Positions 42,626 to 52,232 of a stretch of 64,000 bases of DNA are shown here, piece by piece (position 1 is the stretch's first letter; the number at the start of each line of letters is the position of its first letter). Source of the DNA: Actinomycetota bacterium. GTDB lineage: Bacteria; Actinomycetota; Geothermincolia; Geothermincolales; RBG-13-55-18. The notes under the pieces are model-generated. The model saw only the letters and a program-made list of their open reading frames with translations, was not told where the DNA came from and did not search any database. The stretch covers positions 1 through 64,000 of the forward strand of contig QZKE01000033.1 in the NCBI GenBank assembly GCA_003598015.1. Direction: 5' to 3'. A program made the position numbers and the translations under genes.

Positions 42626-43798
42626 ATGAATGAGAGCTATACAGCGCCGCCGCTTCCTCCCGAACCGCCGCGCATACCGCCGGAACCGCCTTTTTCCTCT
42701 CCCCGACCCGAGCCCGGAGGGGGAGCCAGGACCGTCATCATCGCCGTAGTAGTCGCGCTTATGGTGGCGGTAGGTGTAGTGTTCCTCATGCCCCTGATCT
42801 TCGGCGCAAATCCCATAGACGTGCTCAGCGGCAAAAACACGGAGACGGTGCAGGAGGTCAAGACGGTCGAGGAGCGCGTGGTCAAGGCGGGCCAGGAGGC
42901 GGTAGTCGAGGCAGCCACCCAGGCCCTGCCGGCCACCGTGAATATCGAGGTGACATTCGGGAGCTTCGGGGCCGGCATCGGCTCGGGTTTCATCTACAGC
43001 CCGGACGGATATATCGTGACCAACAATCACGTGGTTGAGAATGCGACCGGCATCCAGGTGGCCCTTCAAGATGGTTCGACCTACGACGCCAGGGTCATAG
43101 GGACCGATCCCGATACGGACCTCGCGGTGATCAAGATCGATGCAACCGGCCTGCCGGTCGCCACGCTCGGAACCTCCTCCGACCTGGTGCCGGGGGAGCT
43201 TGCCGTGGCCGTCGGAAGCCCCGAGGGATTCCAGGGAAGCGTTACCTCGGGCATTATCAGCGCGCTCAACCGCAATATCGATGTCCCCGGCGGAGCGCCG
43301 CTGCTCGATGTCATCCAGACCGACGCAGCCATAAATCCCGGGAACTCCGGTGGCCCCCTCTGTAACAGCATAGGCCAGGTGATAGGCATTAATACCGCCA
43401 TTTACTCCCAGAGCGGGGGTTACGACGGCCTTGGTTTCGCCATCCCCATCGACAGCGCCAAGCCGGTGATCGATCAATTGATCTCGACCGGCTCCGCGAC
43501 CCATCCCTGGCTGGGCATCTCGGGAGGGACTCTCGACCCGGAGACGGCGAAGAGTTATGACCTGCCCGTGGATACGGGCGCCATCGTGGGCACCGTTATC
43601 GCCGACACTCCGGCAGCAAGCGCGGGCCTGGAACGCGGCGACATCATCGTGGCCATTGACGACGTTTCCATCGATTCCATGGACCAGCTGGTGATGGAGA
43701 TACGCAAGCACGAGATCGGCGATAGCGTCACCATCACCTATTACCGCGGTGACGAGAAAAAAGAGGTGACCGCCGTCCTCGAAGAAAAGCCCAGCTGA
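42626..43798 (+). CDS. HtrA/DegP-type serine protease, membrane anchored
   Basis: The 390-residue protein has a Pro-rich cytoplasmic N-terminus, one membrane segment (residues ~35-60), a trypsin-like protease domain and a C-terminal PDZ domain. The catalytic triad is visible: His135 in TNNHVV, Asp165 in DTDLAV and Ser241 in GNSGGP. It should degrade or refold damaged proteins outside the membrane. The ATG at 42626 has AGAGG 8 nt upstream; GTG 42617 and ATG 42620 overlap the ribosome site. The MITE lies ~190 bp before the start and may affect expression. Confidence 0.92.
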   Translation: MNESYTAPPLPPEPPRIPPEPPFSSPRPEPGGGARTVIIAVVVALMVAVGVVFLMPLIFGANPIDVLSGKNTETVQEVKTVEERVVKAGQEAVVEAATQALPATVNIEVTFGSFGAGIGSGFIYSPDGYIVTNNHVVENATGIQVALQDGSTYDARVIGTDPDTDLAVIKIDATGLPVATLGTSSDLVPGELAVAVGSPEGFQGSVTSGIISALNRNIDVPGGAPLLDVIQTDAAINPGNSGGPLCNSIGQVIGINTAIYSQSGGYDGLGFAIPIDSAKPVIDQLISTGSATHPWLGISGGTLDPETAKSYDLPVDTGAIVGTVIADTPAASAGLERGDIIVAIDDVSIDSMDQLVMEIRKHEIGDSVTITYYRGDEKKEVTAVLEEKPS

Positions 43799-44261
43799 TT
43801 TGCCTCCCCTGCCTGGAATACCGCGGTCAGAATGGCGTATGAAGTGGGCGATATCACCCGCTTGGTACCCAGCTACTTGAGTGCGGTGAAGCACCGGGGG
43901 CGCCGCCGGTCCTCGCGCGCAAGATACCCTGGCGAAGCGGGCGGGCGCGATACACTCCGCGGGCAGCGCAGGAGTCGGAACGGGATTCTTCACCTAACGA
44001 GAGGCCGCGTTGCGAGATCTCACGATGAAGCGATCTCGATTGTATCTCGCGCTACACTCACTGACGAAACGGGCCTGTGCAGAGGTCATCGCATGCCGGC
44101 GTATTGATGAAACGGGGTGCCTAGCGGTTATAATCTTCTCGAGGCTGCCGGCAAGCGGGCCTGGCGCATAGAAAACCCACGCCGCCTGCATTACCCGGGG
44201 CAATATGCGGCATCGTCATGCTTGCCCGCAGCATGATGCGTCAAGCCAGCGAGGAGGAGTG
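43799..44261. promoter_or_regulatory. Gene-free stretch with argS promoter and leader hairpin
   Basis: TTGATG (44104-44109), a 19-bp spacer and TATAAT (44129-44134) form a plausible argS promoter. In the leader, TCATGCT (44216-44222) pairs perfectly with AGCATGA (44230-44236), ~15 nt before the ribosome site. A quasi-palindrome at ~43840-43861 (GGGCGATATCACCC) follows htrA. A degenerate REP-like stretch (TTGCGAGATCTCACGATGAAG) starts near 44009. Confidence 0.45.
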
Positions 44262-45959
44262 TTGATCGCCAAAGAACTGCGAGAGATGATCGTCGCGGCC
44301 ATCAACGATGCCGTCGCTGCCGGCGAGATACCCCCGGTGGATGCTCCCGACTTCGTCCTCGAGCGCCCGCGGCTCAAGGCCCATGGAGACTGGGCCACCA
44401 ATGCAGCCCTGGCGTTGTCGCGAAACCTGGGGCGCAGCCCGCGGGACATCGCCGACATCCTCGCCCGCCGCCTGCAGGAAGGCACGGAGGCCCAGGGGGC
44501 CGACGGGGGAGCGGGTACACTACGGTCGGTAGAGGTAGCCGGGCCGGGTTTCATCAACATCACTCTCAGCCAGGACCGCGTGCTCGGGGAGCTGGTTCGC
44601 GTGGCCAACGAGGGAGAGACGTACGGGCGCTGGAGCTTCGGCGAGGGGCGGCGCTTCAACGTGGAGTTCGTATCCGCGAATCCCGTCGGCCCCTTGCACG
44701 TGGGCCACGGGCGCTGGGCGGCCCTGGGCGATGCCCTGTGCAAACTGCTCGAGGCAGCGGGGTACGCGGTTGATCGCGAATTCTACCTCAATGACTACGG
44801 TAGCCAGATGGATGTCTTCGCGGCTTCCGTGGAGGCGCGCTATCTCGAGCTTGCCGGGCTGGAATTCGAGTTCCCCGCCGAGGGATACCATGGCGCCTAT
44901 GTCGCGGATATAGCCAGGGCCCTGCTCGCAGAGGACGGCGGGCGGCCGTTGCAGAAGCCCCCCGATGAGCGCCGCTCCGAACTGGGTGAGAGGGCATACC
45001 GTATGGCCCTGTCCCACATCCAGGACTCCATGGCGTCCTTCGGCGTCACCTTCGACGCCTGGGCCAGCGAGAGGGAGCTGCAGCAGGCCGGCGCGGTGGA
45101 GAAGGAGGTGCGCAGCCTCATCGCAGACGGCCTCGCCTACGAAAAGGACGGCGCAGTGTGGATGGCCACCTCGCGCTTCGGAGACGACAAGGACCGGGTC
45201 CTGGTGCGCAGTAGCGGCGCTCCCACTTACTTCGCCGCGGACATCGCCTATCACCTGGACAAAATGGCACGGGGTTACGACCATCTCATCAATATATGGG
45301 GCGCCGATCACCACGGCTACGTGCGCAGGATGCAGGCCGCCATGGAGGCGCGCGGCTACCCGGACGGGTTGGAGGTAATCCTGGGGCAACTGGTCAACCT
45401 GAAGCGGGGGGGTGAACCGGTGCGCATGTCCAAACGCACCGGCGAGATGGTCACCTTCGACGAACTGGTGGAGGAGGTGGGGCGCGATGCCGCCCGCTAT
45501 CTCTTCCTCACCCGCAGCCAGGACACCGCCCTGGATTTCGACATCCAGCTGGCCGTAGAGGAGAGCATGGACAATCCTGTGTACTACGTTCAGTACGCCC
45601 ATGCGCGTATATGCAGCATCCTTCGCTACGGTTCGGGGAAGGGGGTAGACCTCTCGGAGGATGTCCCGGGCATGGAGATCCTGCGGCTGCTGGAATCGGA
45701 GGAAGAGGCCGACCTGGCCTTGAAGATCTTCGAATTCGAGGAACTGGTGAGGGATGCCGCTATGGATCGCGCTCCCCACCGGCTCACTCGCTACCTCGAG
45801 GAGCTGGCCGCCGTGTTTCACGTCTTCTACAATCGCCACCGCGTGATAAGCGACGATGCCGAACTCACCGCGGCACGCCTCTTCCTGGTGCGCTGCGCGC
45901 GGCAGGTTATCCGCAACGGTCTCGCTATCCTCGGCGTCTCGGCCCCCGAGAGCATGTAA
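44262..45959 (+). CDS. argS: Arginyl-tRNA synthetase
   Basis: This 565-residue class I synthetase charges tRNA-Arg. It has the N-terminal tRNA-binding domain (PRLKAHGDWATNAALAL), the HIGH-type motif as HVGHGR after VGPL, the KMSKS-region equivalent MSKRTGEMV, and the C-terminal anticodon-binding DALR domain (PHRLTRYLEELAAVFHVFYN). The TTG at 44262 is chosen from AGGAGG 4 nt upstream; a GTG at 44259 is an alternative. Only one copy is seen. Confidence 0.95.
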   Translation: MIAKELREMIVAAINDAVAAGEIPPVDAPDFVLERPRLKAHGDWATNAALALSRNLGRSPRDIADILARRLQEGTEAQGADGGAGTLRSVEVAGPGFINITLSQDRVLGELVRVANEGETYGRWSFGEGRRFNVEFVSANPVGPLHVGHGRWAALGDALCKLLEAAGYAVDREFYLNDYGSQMDVFAASVEARYLELAGLEFEFPAEGYHGAYVADIARALLAEDGGRPLQKPPDERRSELGERAYRMALSHIQDSMASFGVTFDAWASERELQQAGAVEKEVRSLIADGLAYEKDGAVWMATSRFGDDKDRVLVRSSGAPTYFAADIAYHLDKMARGYDHLINIWGADHHGYVRRMQAAMEARGYPDGLEVILGQLVNLKRGGEPVRMSKRTGEMVTFDELVEEVGRDAARYLFLTRSQDTALDFDIQLAVEESMDNPVYYVQYAHARICSILRYGSGKGVDLSEDVPGMEILRLLESEEEADLALKIFEFEELVRDAAMDRAPHRLTRYLEELAAVFHVFYNRHRVISDDAELTAARLFLVRCARQVIRNGLAILGVSAPESM

Positions 45960-45968
45960 GGGATCGTC

Positions 45969-46745
45969 TCAGGCTCCAAGCCTTTCCAGCGTCCAGGCGA
46001 CCGCCTTGTCCATCGCCTCCGGGTTCAGCCTCAACTTGTGGCCTCCCCCTCTTGCGATGTACAGCTCTTTGGGCTCCGCCGCCGCACCATAGAGGAGGCG
46101 GGCTTCCTCAACGGGAACGGTATCGTCCCCGTCTCCGTGGACGATGAGCAGGGGAGCAGGCGCCACGCGGCCTACGAAATCGACGGGATTATGGGATAGC
46201 ATCTCCTCGAAGTATGCCTCCTGCGAAGGCGGGAAGGAAGGATCCCGGATGATCCCGATGGAGCGCGCGTGGGCGATGAAGTCTCCCATGCCCTCCCGGG
46301 TTATCAGCCGGGTGAAGGCAGCGGGAGAGGAGAGAGTGACCACTCCGGCGAGACCCACTCTGCTGGCGGCACAGATGATGGAAACCGCCCCTCCGCCGCT
46401 GAACCCCATGAGAACGATGCGGCGGGGGTCGCACCCCGCAAATGCTCCCTGCGCCTCTTGAGCCATATCCAGCAGTGTCTCCAGGTCGGCAACCCACCCG
46501 CCCAGGGAGAAATCGCCCCCGGAAAGCCCGGTGCCACGGAAGTTGAAGTAGCATGCCGCGGCCCCACCCTCCGCGCAGCGTCGGGCCAGCGCCTCATATC
46601 CCGGGTCGCCCGGGGTGGGAGCTGAGCCGCTGGGTATGCCATGGCAGAGGACCGCCAGCGGCCATCCCTTCCGCGACGAAGGCAGTATCACCATGCCCCT
46701 CAAGGTTACGCCGCCCGAGTCCAACACCAGCTCCCTTTCGTGCAT
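45969..46745 (-). CDS. Alpha/beta hydrolase
   Basis: The 258-residue protein has the alpha/beta hydrolase layout: oxyanion strand AVLCHGIPSGS near residue 33, nucleophile elbow GFSGGGAV with Ser near 115, an acidic residue in VHGDGDDTVPVEEA near 208, and the catalytic His in GGGHKL. It resembles short-chain esterase/peptidase members of the dienelactone hydrolase-like group. The substrate is unknown. The ATG at 46745 has GGAGG 7 nt upstream; an ATG at 46751 is too close. It is convergent with argS. Confidence 0.85.
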   Translation of the reverse strand: MHERELVLDSGGVTLRGMVILPSSRKGWPLAVLCHGIPSGSAPTPGDPGYEALARRCAEGGAAACYFNFRGTGLSGGDFSLGGWVADLETLLDMAQEAQGAFAGCDPRRIVLMGFSGGGAVSIICAASRVGLAGVVTLSSPAAFTRLITREGMGDFIAHARSIGIIRDPSFPPSQEAYFEEMLSHNPVDFVGRVAPAPLLIVHGDGDDTVPVEEARLLYGAAAEPKELYIARGGGHKLRLNPEAMDKAVAWTLERLGA

Positions 46746-46941
46746 TTCCATACCTCCGCATGACCACAACGCCGGGAAGGCGTCTCTTCGCGTGTCCCGC
46801 TTTCGGCGGCTCGGGGTTTCCCATCGACGCTCCAGATCGGAAACCTCCGCAAGCCATGGATCTTGCTTTCCACGCTATCAACAAAGGGTCAGGCCATATC
46901 TTATGGCCTTTTGCATCATACCTCTCGTCCCAACAAGGCAT

Positions 46942-48591
46942 TCACGATGATGGGGTAACGAGGTCCAGCAGCTCCCGGAGAGGCGGGTCCTCCTCGAGGA
47001 TAAGGCGGGCAGCGCGGGCGGCTCTCTCCTCGCCCAGCACCGGAGCCGCTTCCCTGTGCCACTTCTCGCCGACCTCCTGCAGATATGAGGGGTTTCCCGG
47101 CGCGCCCCGCGGGATGCTGCAGCGGCTGGAATATGCGGTCCCGTCGCGAAAGCGCACGGTGAGGCGGGCGGGGAAGGGAAGGCGTAGGCTCTCGAGGTTG
47201 ACGCCTCCGAAATCGATGGGAACGGCCCGCCTCCTTCCCGGCGGTTTGACGATGAGGCGCATGGGGGCGCGCAGCAGCCCGCCCCTGACGGCCGGGGGGA
47301 GGGCATGCCACAAGTCCCTTACATCACGCCAGCCCAGGTCGGCCTGGGCCAGGTTGTTCCTGAGTTCCCGCCTCAGGCGCACAAGCTCCCTGATACTGAA
47401 TCCGCCGAATATGGCGGCGAGATCCAGCGTACGCCCCTGGGTTTCCAGGAGCTCGAGGGTCGCCCCCCAGTCGTGGACCAGCTCAACCTTGCCGGCCAGC
47501 TTCAGTATGCGTTCCGCGTTTTCGTCCAGGTAGGATGGCTCCAGGCATGCCGGCGTCAACCTGCCGTTGAGTACGGCCAGGGCCAGTGAGGTGGGAAGCG
47601 AGAAGTTGACGTTGACCGGCGCGAGCGGTTTGGAATCGCGATATTTCCTGGCGAGATCGTCCATGCCCATGGTGAGCATGCTCGCCTCGACGAGCAATTC
47701 CTGCACGTCATCGGGATGGAAGGACATACCGCCCTCCCCGGCCTGGCGCTTTATCCCGTCCCACGCATCCAGGGTGGTGTCCAGGTACGCACATCCGGGA
47801 TAGGGCTTGAATGCAAGGGTATCGGTCACCCAGGCTTCTCCCCAACCGCTGAAGAAAAAGGGGAGGGGCAGGAAGGATAGTTCGTCCAGGAAACCGCCAT
47901 CCCCCTCCATTATCCCGAGATTGCCCTCGATCCCGGCGCGCGCCAGCAAGGCCGCGTGGACCCCCGTCACCGTGGGTCCCGCGGCGGTAAGCACCTTGGA
48001 TTCCCCGCCCATGAAGCCCGGATACAGGGGCAGGACAGGTTGGTAGAGGGCCAGCGCCAGGGCGTGCGCGGTACGCCGAGCGTCAAGCCCGAGCACGCGT
48101 GCCGCCGCCGCCGCTCCCCCGGCCAGGTGAATATACGACCACATCTGGCCATTGCGCGGGCCGAGCAGCGTGGCAGCTCCCAGCCGGCCTGCGATCTCAT
48201 TGGCCGCCGCCATGGCCGGGAGGACCTCTGAGAGCCGCATGTCCTCACGATCTCCCAAAACCAGGGGCACGGTTATCGCGGAATGGCCGGTATGGCCGAA
48301 GACGAGATAATCGTCGTAGTCCATAGTCATGGTGAGAGAGCTTCCCAGGGCGACGGCTTCCTCCAGGGAGTAAACACGGCCCGCGGGAAGCGACCAGGCA
48401 TCCCCGCCGCCCGCGGAGAAGGCCAGGGCCAGGCGTTCGCCGATGCTTGAGCGGGTCCCCGCTGCCGCGGCGGCGAGCATGTTCAGGACCTGGTGGCGCA
48501 GTTTGTCGCTTACGCGCCGCGGGATGGCTGCGATATCGAGATCGCTGATCCATGCGGCCACATCGCTTATTATCTGCCGGTCATTCCTCAT
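46942..48591 (-). CDS. MmgE/PrpD family protein
   Basis: The 549-residue protein is of the MmgE/PrpD (2-methylcitrate dehydratase / iminodisuccinate epimerase) fold family: MDYDDYLVFGHTGHSAITVPLVLG near residue 92, AAANEIAGRLG near 130, FKPYPGCAYLDTTLDA near 260, and a beta-rich C-terminal domain. It is longer than PrpD (about 480 residues). No methylcitrate cycle genes are nearby, so the reaction is uncertain. The ATG at 48591 has AGGAGG 7 nt upstream. Confidence 0.82.
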   Translation of the reverse strand: MRNDRQIISDVAAWISDLDIAAIPRRVSDKLRHQVLNMLAAAAAGTRSSIGERLALAFSAGGGDAWSLPAGRVYSLEEAVALGSSLTMTMDYDDYLVFGHTGHSAITVPLVLGDREDMRLSEVLPAMAAANEIAGRLGAATLLGPRNGQMWSYIHLAGGAAAAARVLGLDARRTAHALALALYQPVLPLYPGFMGGESKVLTAAGPTVTGVHAALLARAGIEGNLGIMEGDGGFLDELSFLPLPFFFSGWGEAWVTDTLAFKPYPGCAYLDTTLDAWDGIKRQAGEGGMSFHPDDVQELLVEASMLTMGMDDLARKYRDSKPLAPVNVNFSLPTSLALAVLNGRLTPACLEPSYLDENAERILKLAGKVELVHDWGATLELLETQGRTLDLAAIFGGFSIRELVRLRRELRNNLAQADLGWRDVRDLWHALPPAVRGGLLRAPMRLIVKPPGRRRAVPIDFGGVNLESLRLPFPARLTVRFRDGTAYSSRCSIPRGAPGNPSYLQEVGEKWHREAAPVLGEERAARAARLILEEDPPLRELLDLVTPSS

Positions 48592-48937
48592 GTATCCACC
48601 TCCTGATGCCATCATTCTACTATGATCCGGCCGGATTTCCGCCCCCCTGCGGCGACAGGCGGGGCGTGCATTTCCCACGCCGACGCCAGGCATGTACGCG
48701 CTTTGCCCTCGCGTGCAATGCCCGTGCGGCGAAAAGGCCGCGTTACCGATCCGAAAATGCCTGAGACGCCTGGTTTAGTCCGCTGAAAGCATGGGTATAA
48801 GTTAACAGGGGTTCGTATCTCGGGTCGCGACTGGGGACAGGCCGGAATCTCCCGGATAGACCGGCGGGTTCGGGAGAGAAGGAAAGGCGCCCGCTTTAGA
48901 GCGGGGCCTTCTTTCTTGCCAGGCCCAGGGGCCCGAT
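48592..48937. terminator. Gene-free stretch with apgM terminator
   Basis: On the minus strand, GGCCCCGCT pairs with AGCGGGCGCC around CTAA (48886-48908), followed by TTTCCTT. This is a likely terminator for apgM. The rest of the 346-bp gap shows no gene. Confidence 0.55.
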
Positions 48938-50155
48938 TCATCCGGTATAGAAGCGAGCATTCCTGGAAAGATAGCGGATAACCGGCATCAGGTCCTCCCC
49001 TGCCAGCTGGCCCATGCCACCGCGCGCCGCGCTCACCTCGTCGAAGCCCGTGACGTCGTCTCTTCTCACGCTCGCGGCGTGGAAGAGAACGGGTACGGGG
49101 TCTCCTCCGTGTATGATCCTGTGGTCGCGGGTCGTGGGCGTCGTGTGGTCGGCGGTGATCACCAAGAGGAGATCGGGATCATCACACAACGGTGCTGCGG
49201 AGTCCAACGCACGGTCCATGTCCGCTATCACCTCCGCCTTTGCCGCCGGATCGCCGGTGTGGGCGGCTTCATCGGCATGCTTGGTATGAAGAAAAACGAA
49301 CTCGCATCCCTCCCGCAACAGGCTGCGCGCGGCTGCGAGCTTCGCTTCCAGGTCTTTCCCCGCCTCCCCCGCCCCCACCGTTACGACGCGCATGGATAGT
49401 GTCTCGCCCATACCCTGGAAGCATGGCGTGGAGACCACCGCGGCCGCCCGCATCCCGTGACGGCTCTCGAACGGCTCGGCTCTACGCGCCTGAGAGGGCC
49501 ACTTCACGATCAGGCCCAACCTGCTTTCCTTCCGGGCAGTTTTCTCGTTAAGCTTCTTCTCCGCCACGGCGATGAAGGCGGAAAGGGTGCGCATGGTGGC
49601 TGCCGCGGCGCTGTCACCCTCCCAACCTTCGGCCGGCCGCAGTTCCTCTACGGGCAGATGGTGGAGGAAGGTGTCGGTAGGCCGCAGGTGAGGGGAACCT
49701 CCTCTTATCACCGCGATGAACTCGATGCCTCCCACGGGGAAGAGCCTCATGCCCGCGGGGGCCAGCTCGCACAGCCGTTCCGCCCATGCCATGCAGATGT
49801 CCTCCATGGGCGCGGGGCTGCCGTCCAGTACGAAGGTGCCTTCCCGCCTCACCTCCACCGGCACCAGGTTCAACATATACAGCGCATCTCCCTCCGCGCA
49901 GGGCAGGCCAGCGGCCAGGGCGTGGAAGTAGGCGCGTCCGGGGAACTCTTCGGGGTGGTATCCGAACATGTTCCAGTGGGCGACCTCGCTCGAGGGGCAG
50001 ATACCGGGCCGTAATGGGTACATCAGCGCGCAACAGCCCTCCCGGGCCAGGCGATCCAGGGTGGGGGTAGACGCGGCCTGCAGGGGCGTGGACCAGGCGA
50101 GCTCGGCATGGGATATGTCCGCCAGGCCGTCAATCACCAGCAGAAGGACCTTCAT
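48938..50155 (-). CDS. apgM: Phosphoglycerate mutase, cofactor-independent archaeal type (ApgM)
   Basis: The 405-residue protein belongs to the alkaline phosphatase superfamily and interconverts 3- and 2-phosphoglycerate with bound metal. Metal ligands are in VLLLVIDGLAD at the start and in FLHTKHADEAAHTGD near residue 295 and VITADHTTPTTRD near 335. GICPSSEVAHWNMFGYHP near 52 holds the phosphorylated serine. Archaeal-type iPGMs occur in several bacterial anaerobes. The ATG at 50155 overlaps the upstream stop (TGATG). Confidence 0.9.
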   Translation of the reverse strand: MKVLLLVIDGLADISHAELAWSTPLQAASTPTLDRLAREGCCALMYPLRPGICPSSEVAHWNMFGYHPEEFPGRAYFHALAAGLPCAEGDALYMLNLVPVEVRREGTFVLDGSPAPMEDICMAWAERLCELAPAGMRLFPVGGIEFIAVIRGGSPHLRPTDTFLHHLPVEELRPAEGWEGDSAAAATMRTLSAFIAVAEKKLNEKTARKESRLGLIVKWPSQARRAEPFESRHGMRAAAVVSTPCFQGMGETLSMRVVTVGAGEAGKDLEAKLAAARSLLREGCEFVFLHTKHADEAAHTGDPAAKAEVIADMDRALDSAAPLCDDPDLLLVITADHTTPTTRDHRIIHGGDPVPVLFHAASVRRDDVTGFDEVSAARGGMGQLAGEDLMPVIRYLSRNARFYTG

Positions 50156-50943
50156 CACCCAACCTCCCGCTCCGCAAGGACTTTCCGGACGATGGCATCG
50201 TATCCGGCTTTTTCGCCTTCCCGCAACGAGGCAAGGATGCGGGTAGTGACCGGCACCAGGTAGTCATCCAGGTAAGGCAGGAGCCTGTCCTCTTTATATG
50301 AGACGCCGCCGTCCAGATCACGGTAGTTGCCGGAAAGGACGCAGCCAGGCTGGCCCTCCCCCTCCTCCCAATCGCCGGCCAGCGACAGGATAGCCTCCTC
50401 GTCATCCAGCTCCAACAGGGGCAACTCCAGTCCGATGCCGAAATCGCAAAGGACGTTCCGGTAGGCCTCGACGGCCGGCCGGATCTGGTTGATCTTTACC
50501 CGGCCCTTGTGTTGCAGCCTCTCGCCCCCGACCTGGCGTATGATCCCCGTCTCCCAGGCCAGGGGAGCGCGTACCGCATGCAGGTACATGTGGCATCCGA
50601 CGCAGATATGCCAGGGGCCGTAGAGCCGGGATAGCACGGCGTTAACGCGTCCGACTGTTGCCCTCCACCACATGGGGGAGCCCAGGACGACCGGCTCCAA
50701 GACCTCAACTCCCAGGGGTTTTAGCAACCGCCGCAGGCGCTCCACGTTGGCGGGCAGCGCCGCGACGTCGCCGTACTCGGTCGCGGTGCAAGCCACGGTG
50801 GGAAGCACCTGGCGCAGGCCTCCCTCTCTTGCCAGCAGCACCGTTGCCGCGATGCTGTCCCTGCCCGCCATCTCCACCACGGCACACCCATCCACGATGT
50901 CGCCCCGGGACAGGCCGATCACCCTGTCCGGCCGATGAGACAT
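50155..50943 (-). CDS. PP-loop ATP pyrophosphatase-like protein, unknown function
   Basis: This 262-residue protein has VVEMAGRDSIAATVLLARE near residue 24, which resembles the SGGxDS phosphate loop of N-type ATP pyrophosphatases with A-G-R in place of S-G-G. ICVGCHMYLHAVRAPLA near 110 recalls substrate or zinc segments of such enzymes. The product of the reaction is unknown. It is coupled to apgM through an overlapping stop and start. The start could be 50943 or 50964; neither ribosome site is strong. Confidence 0.6.
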   Translation of the reverse strand: MSHRPDRVIGLSRGDIVDGCAVVEMAGRDSIAATVLLAREGGLRQVLPTVACTATEYGDVAALPANVERLRRLLKPLGVEVLEPVVLGSPMWWRATVGRVNAVLSRLYGPWHICVGCHMYLHAVRAPLAWETGIIRQVGGERLQHKGRVKINQIRPAVEAYRNVLCDFGIGLELPLLELDDEEAILSLAGDWEEGEGQPGCVLSGNYRDLDGGVSYKEDRLLPYLDDYLVPVTTRILASLREGEKAGYDAIVRKVLAEREVG

Positions 50944-51269
50944 GCTGTCTATTCCAGGGACCACCGCTACCCTCTTTCACCCGGGTACGGGGAATCCAGC
51001 TTCTCACCCAATTCATTCATGAGTCGTTTGGTTCTCCTGTTTAGATACGATGCGCAGACGAACATCCCCGCGACCGCAGCCAGCAGCGCTGACTCTCGCT
51101 TTCATCTTTCATGATTATATCCTTCCCGGGAGACGCTGCCGAAACATGTTCGGGGGGTCCCTTCACATAAGACCTGCAGGCCGGGCGGTTCATATCATTG
51201 TCTATTAACATCGCCGTCCCTATGCTCGATATATAAATGATGAGGCTTAAAGCCGGAGATGGAGGTATG
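50944..51269 (+). promoter_or_regulatory. Divergent region with moxR operon promoter
   Basis: TTGTCT (51198-51203), a 17-bp spacer and TATGCT (51221-51226) form a good promoter ~45 bp before the moxR gene. No gene is seen in the rest of the gap. Confidence 0.6.
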
Positions 51270-52223
51270 ATGACCCACGCGGATGATTTGGAGGCATTGG
51301 GTAGCCGCGCGCGGGCGCTGGTGGAAAACGTACGCCTGGTCATCAGGGGAAAAGACGCCCAGGTGGAGATGGCGGTCGTCGCCCTCATAAGCGGAGGGCA
51401 TCTGCTTATCGAGGATGTGCCGGGAGTAGGCAAGACCATGCTCGCACGTTCCCTGGCCCTTTCCCTCTCCGGTTCCTACTTCCGCATCCAGTTTACCCCG
51501 GACCTGCTGCCCTCGGACATCACCGGCACCACCGTCTTCGACCAGAAGAGCGCCGAGTTCGAGTTCAGGCCCGGCCCGGTCTTTGCCAATGTGGTGCTGG
51601 CCGACGAGATCAACCGTGCCACGCCACGCACCCAGTCGAGCCTGCTTGAAGCCATGGACGAGGGGCAGGTGACGGTGGACGGTACGTCCCATGCCCTGCC
51701 GCGGCCCTTCTTCGTCATCGCCACCCAGAACCCGGTGGAATACCACGGCACATACCCGCTGCCCGAGGGGCAGTTGGACCGCTTCTGCATGAGCGTGACC
51801 CTCGACTATCCCTCCGAGGAATACGAGAAGGAGATCGTGGAGAGCCAGCTCGAGGAACACCCCGTAGACAGGTTGCGGAACGTGCTGCGGGCCGAGGAGC
51901 TATCGGGGCTGCAGAGGGCTGCCCGTGCGGTATCCGTCGACCCCGACGTCCTCGCCTACGCCGTGAGCCTGGTGCGGGCGACGCGGGAAGACGAAGGCCT
52001 TTCCATGGGCGCCAGCCCGCGCGGAACCATATTCCTGGTACGTACCGCCCAGGCCAGGGCCTTTCTCGCGGGACGGGATTTCATCACCCCCGACGATATC
52101 AAGGCCATGGCCGTTCCCGTACTTTCCCACCGGGTCATTCCCGCCTCGCGGTCGCAGGGGCTGAACGAATCCCGCGTGGCGGTATCGCGCATCCTGGCGC
52201 GCCTGCCGGTCCCGGTGGTATAG
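51270..52223 (+). CDS. MoxR family AAA+ ATPase
   Basis: The 317-residue ATPase has Walker A EDVPGVGKTMLARSLA near residue 50, the MoxR signature RIQFTPDLLPSDITGTTVF, Walker B VVLADEINRATPRTQSSLLEAM and sensor 1 FVIATQNPVEYHGTYPLPE. It is the standard first gene of MoxR-DUF58-transglutaminase operons, where it is thought to act as a chaperone for the membrane proteins that follow. An ATG at 51267 is an alternative start. Confidence 0.93.
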   Translation: MTHADDLEALGSRARALVENVRLVIRGKDAQVEMAVVALISGGHLLIEDVPGVGKTMLARSLALSLSGSYFRIQFTPDLLPSDITGTTVFDQKSAEFEFRPGPVFANVVLADEINRATPRTQSSLLEAMDEGQVTVDGTSHALPRPFFVIATQNPVEYHGTYPLPEGQLDRFCMSVTLDYPSEEYEKEIVESQLEEHPVDRLRNVLRAEELSGLQRAARAVSVDPDVLAYAVSLVRATREDEGLSMGASPRGTIFLVRTAQARAFLAGRDFITPDDIKAMAVPVLSHRVIPASRSQGLNESRVAVSRILARLPVPVV

Positions 52224-52232
52224 GAGGTCGCC

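Noticed and set aside
44520..45839. 439-codon minus-strand open frame
   Set aside because: It is antisense to argS, which has all synthetase motifs.
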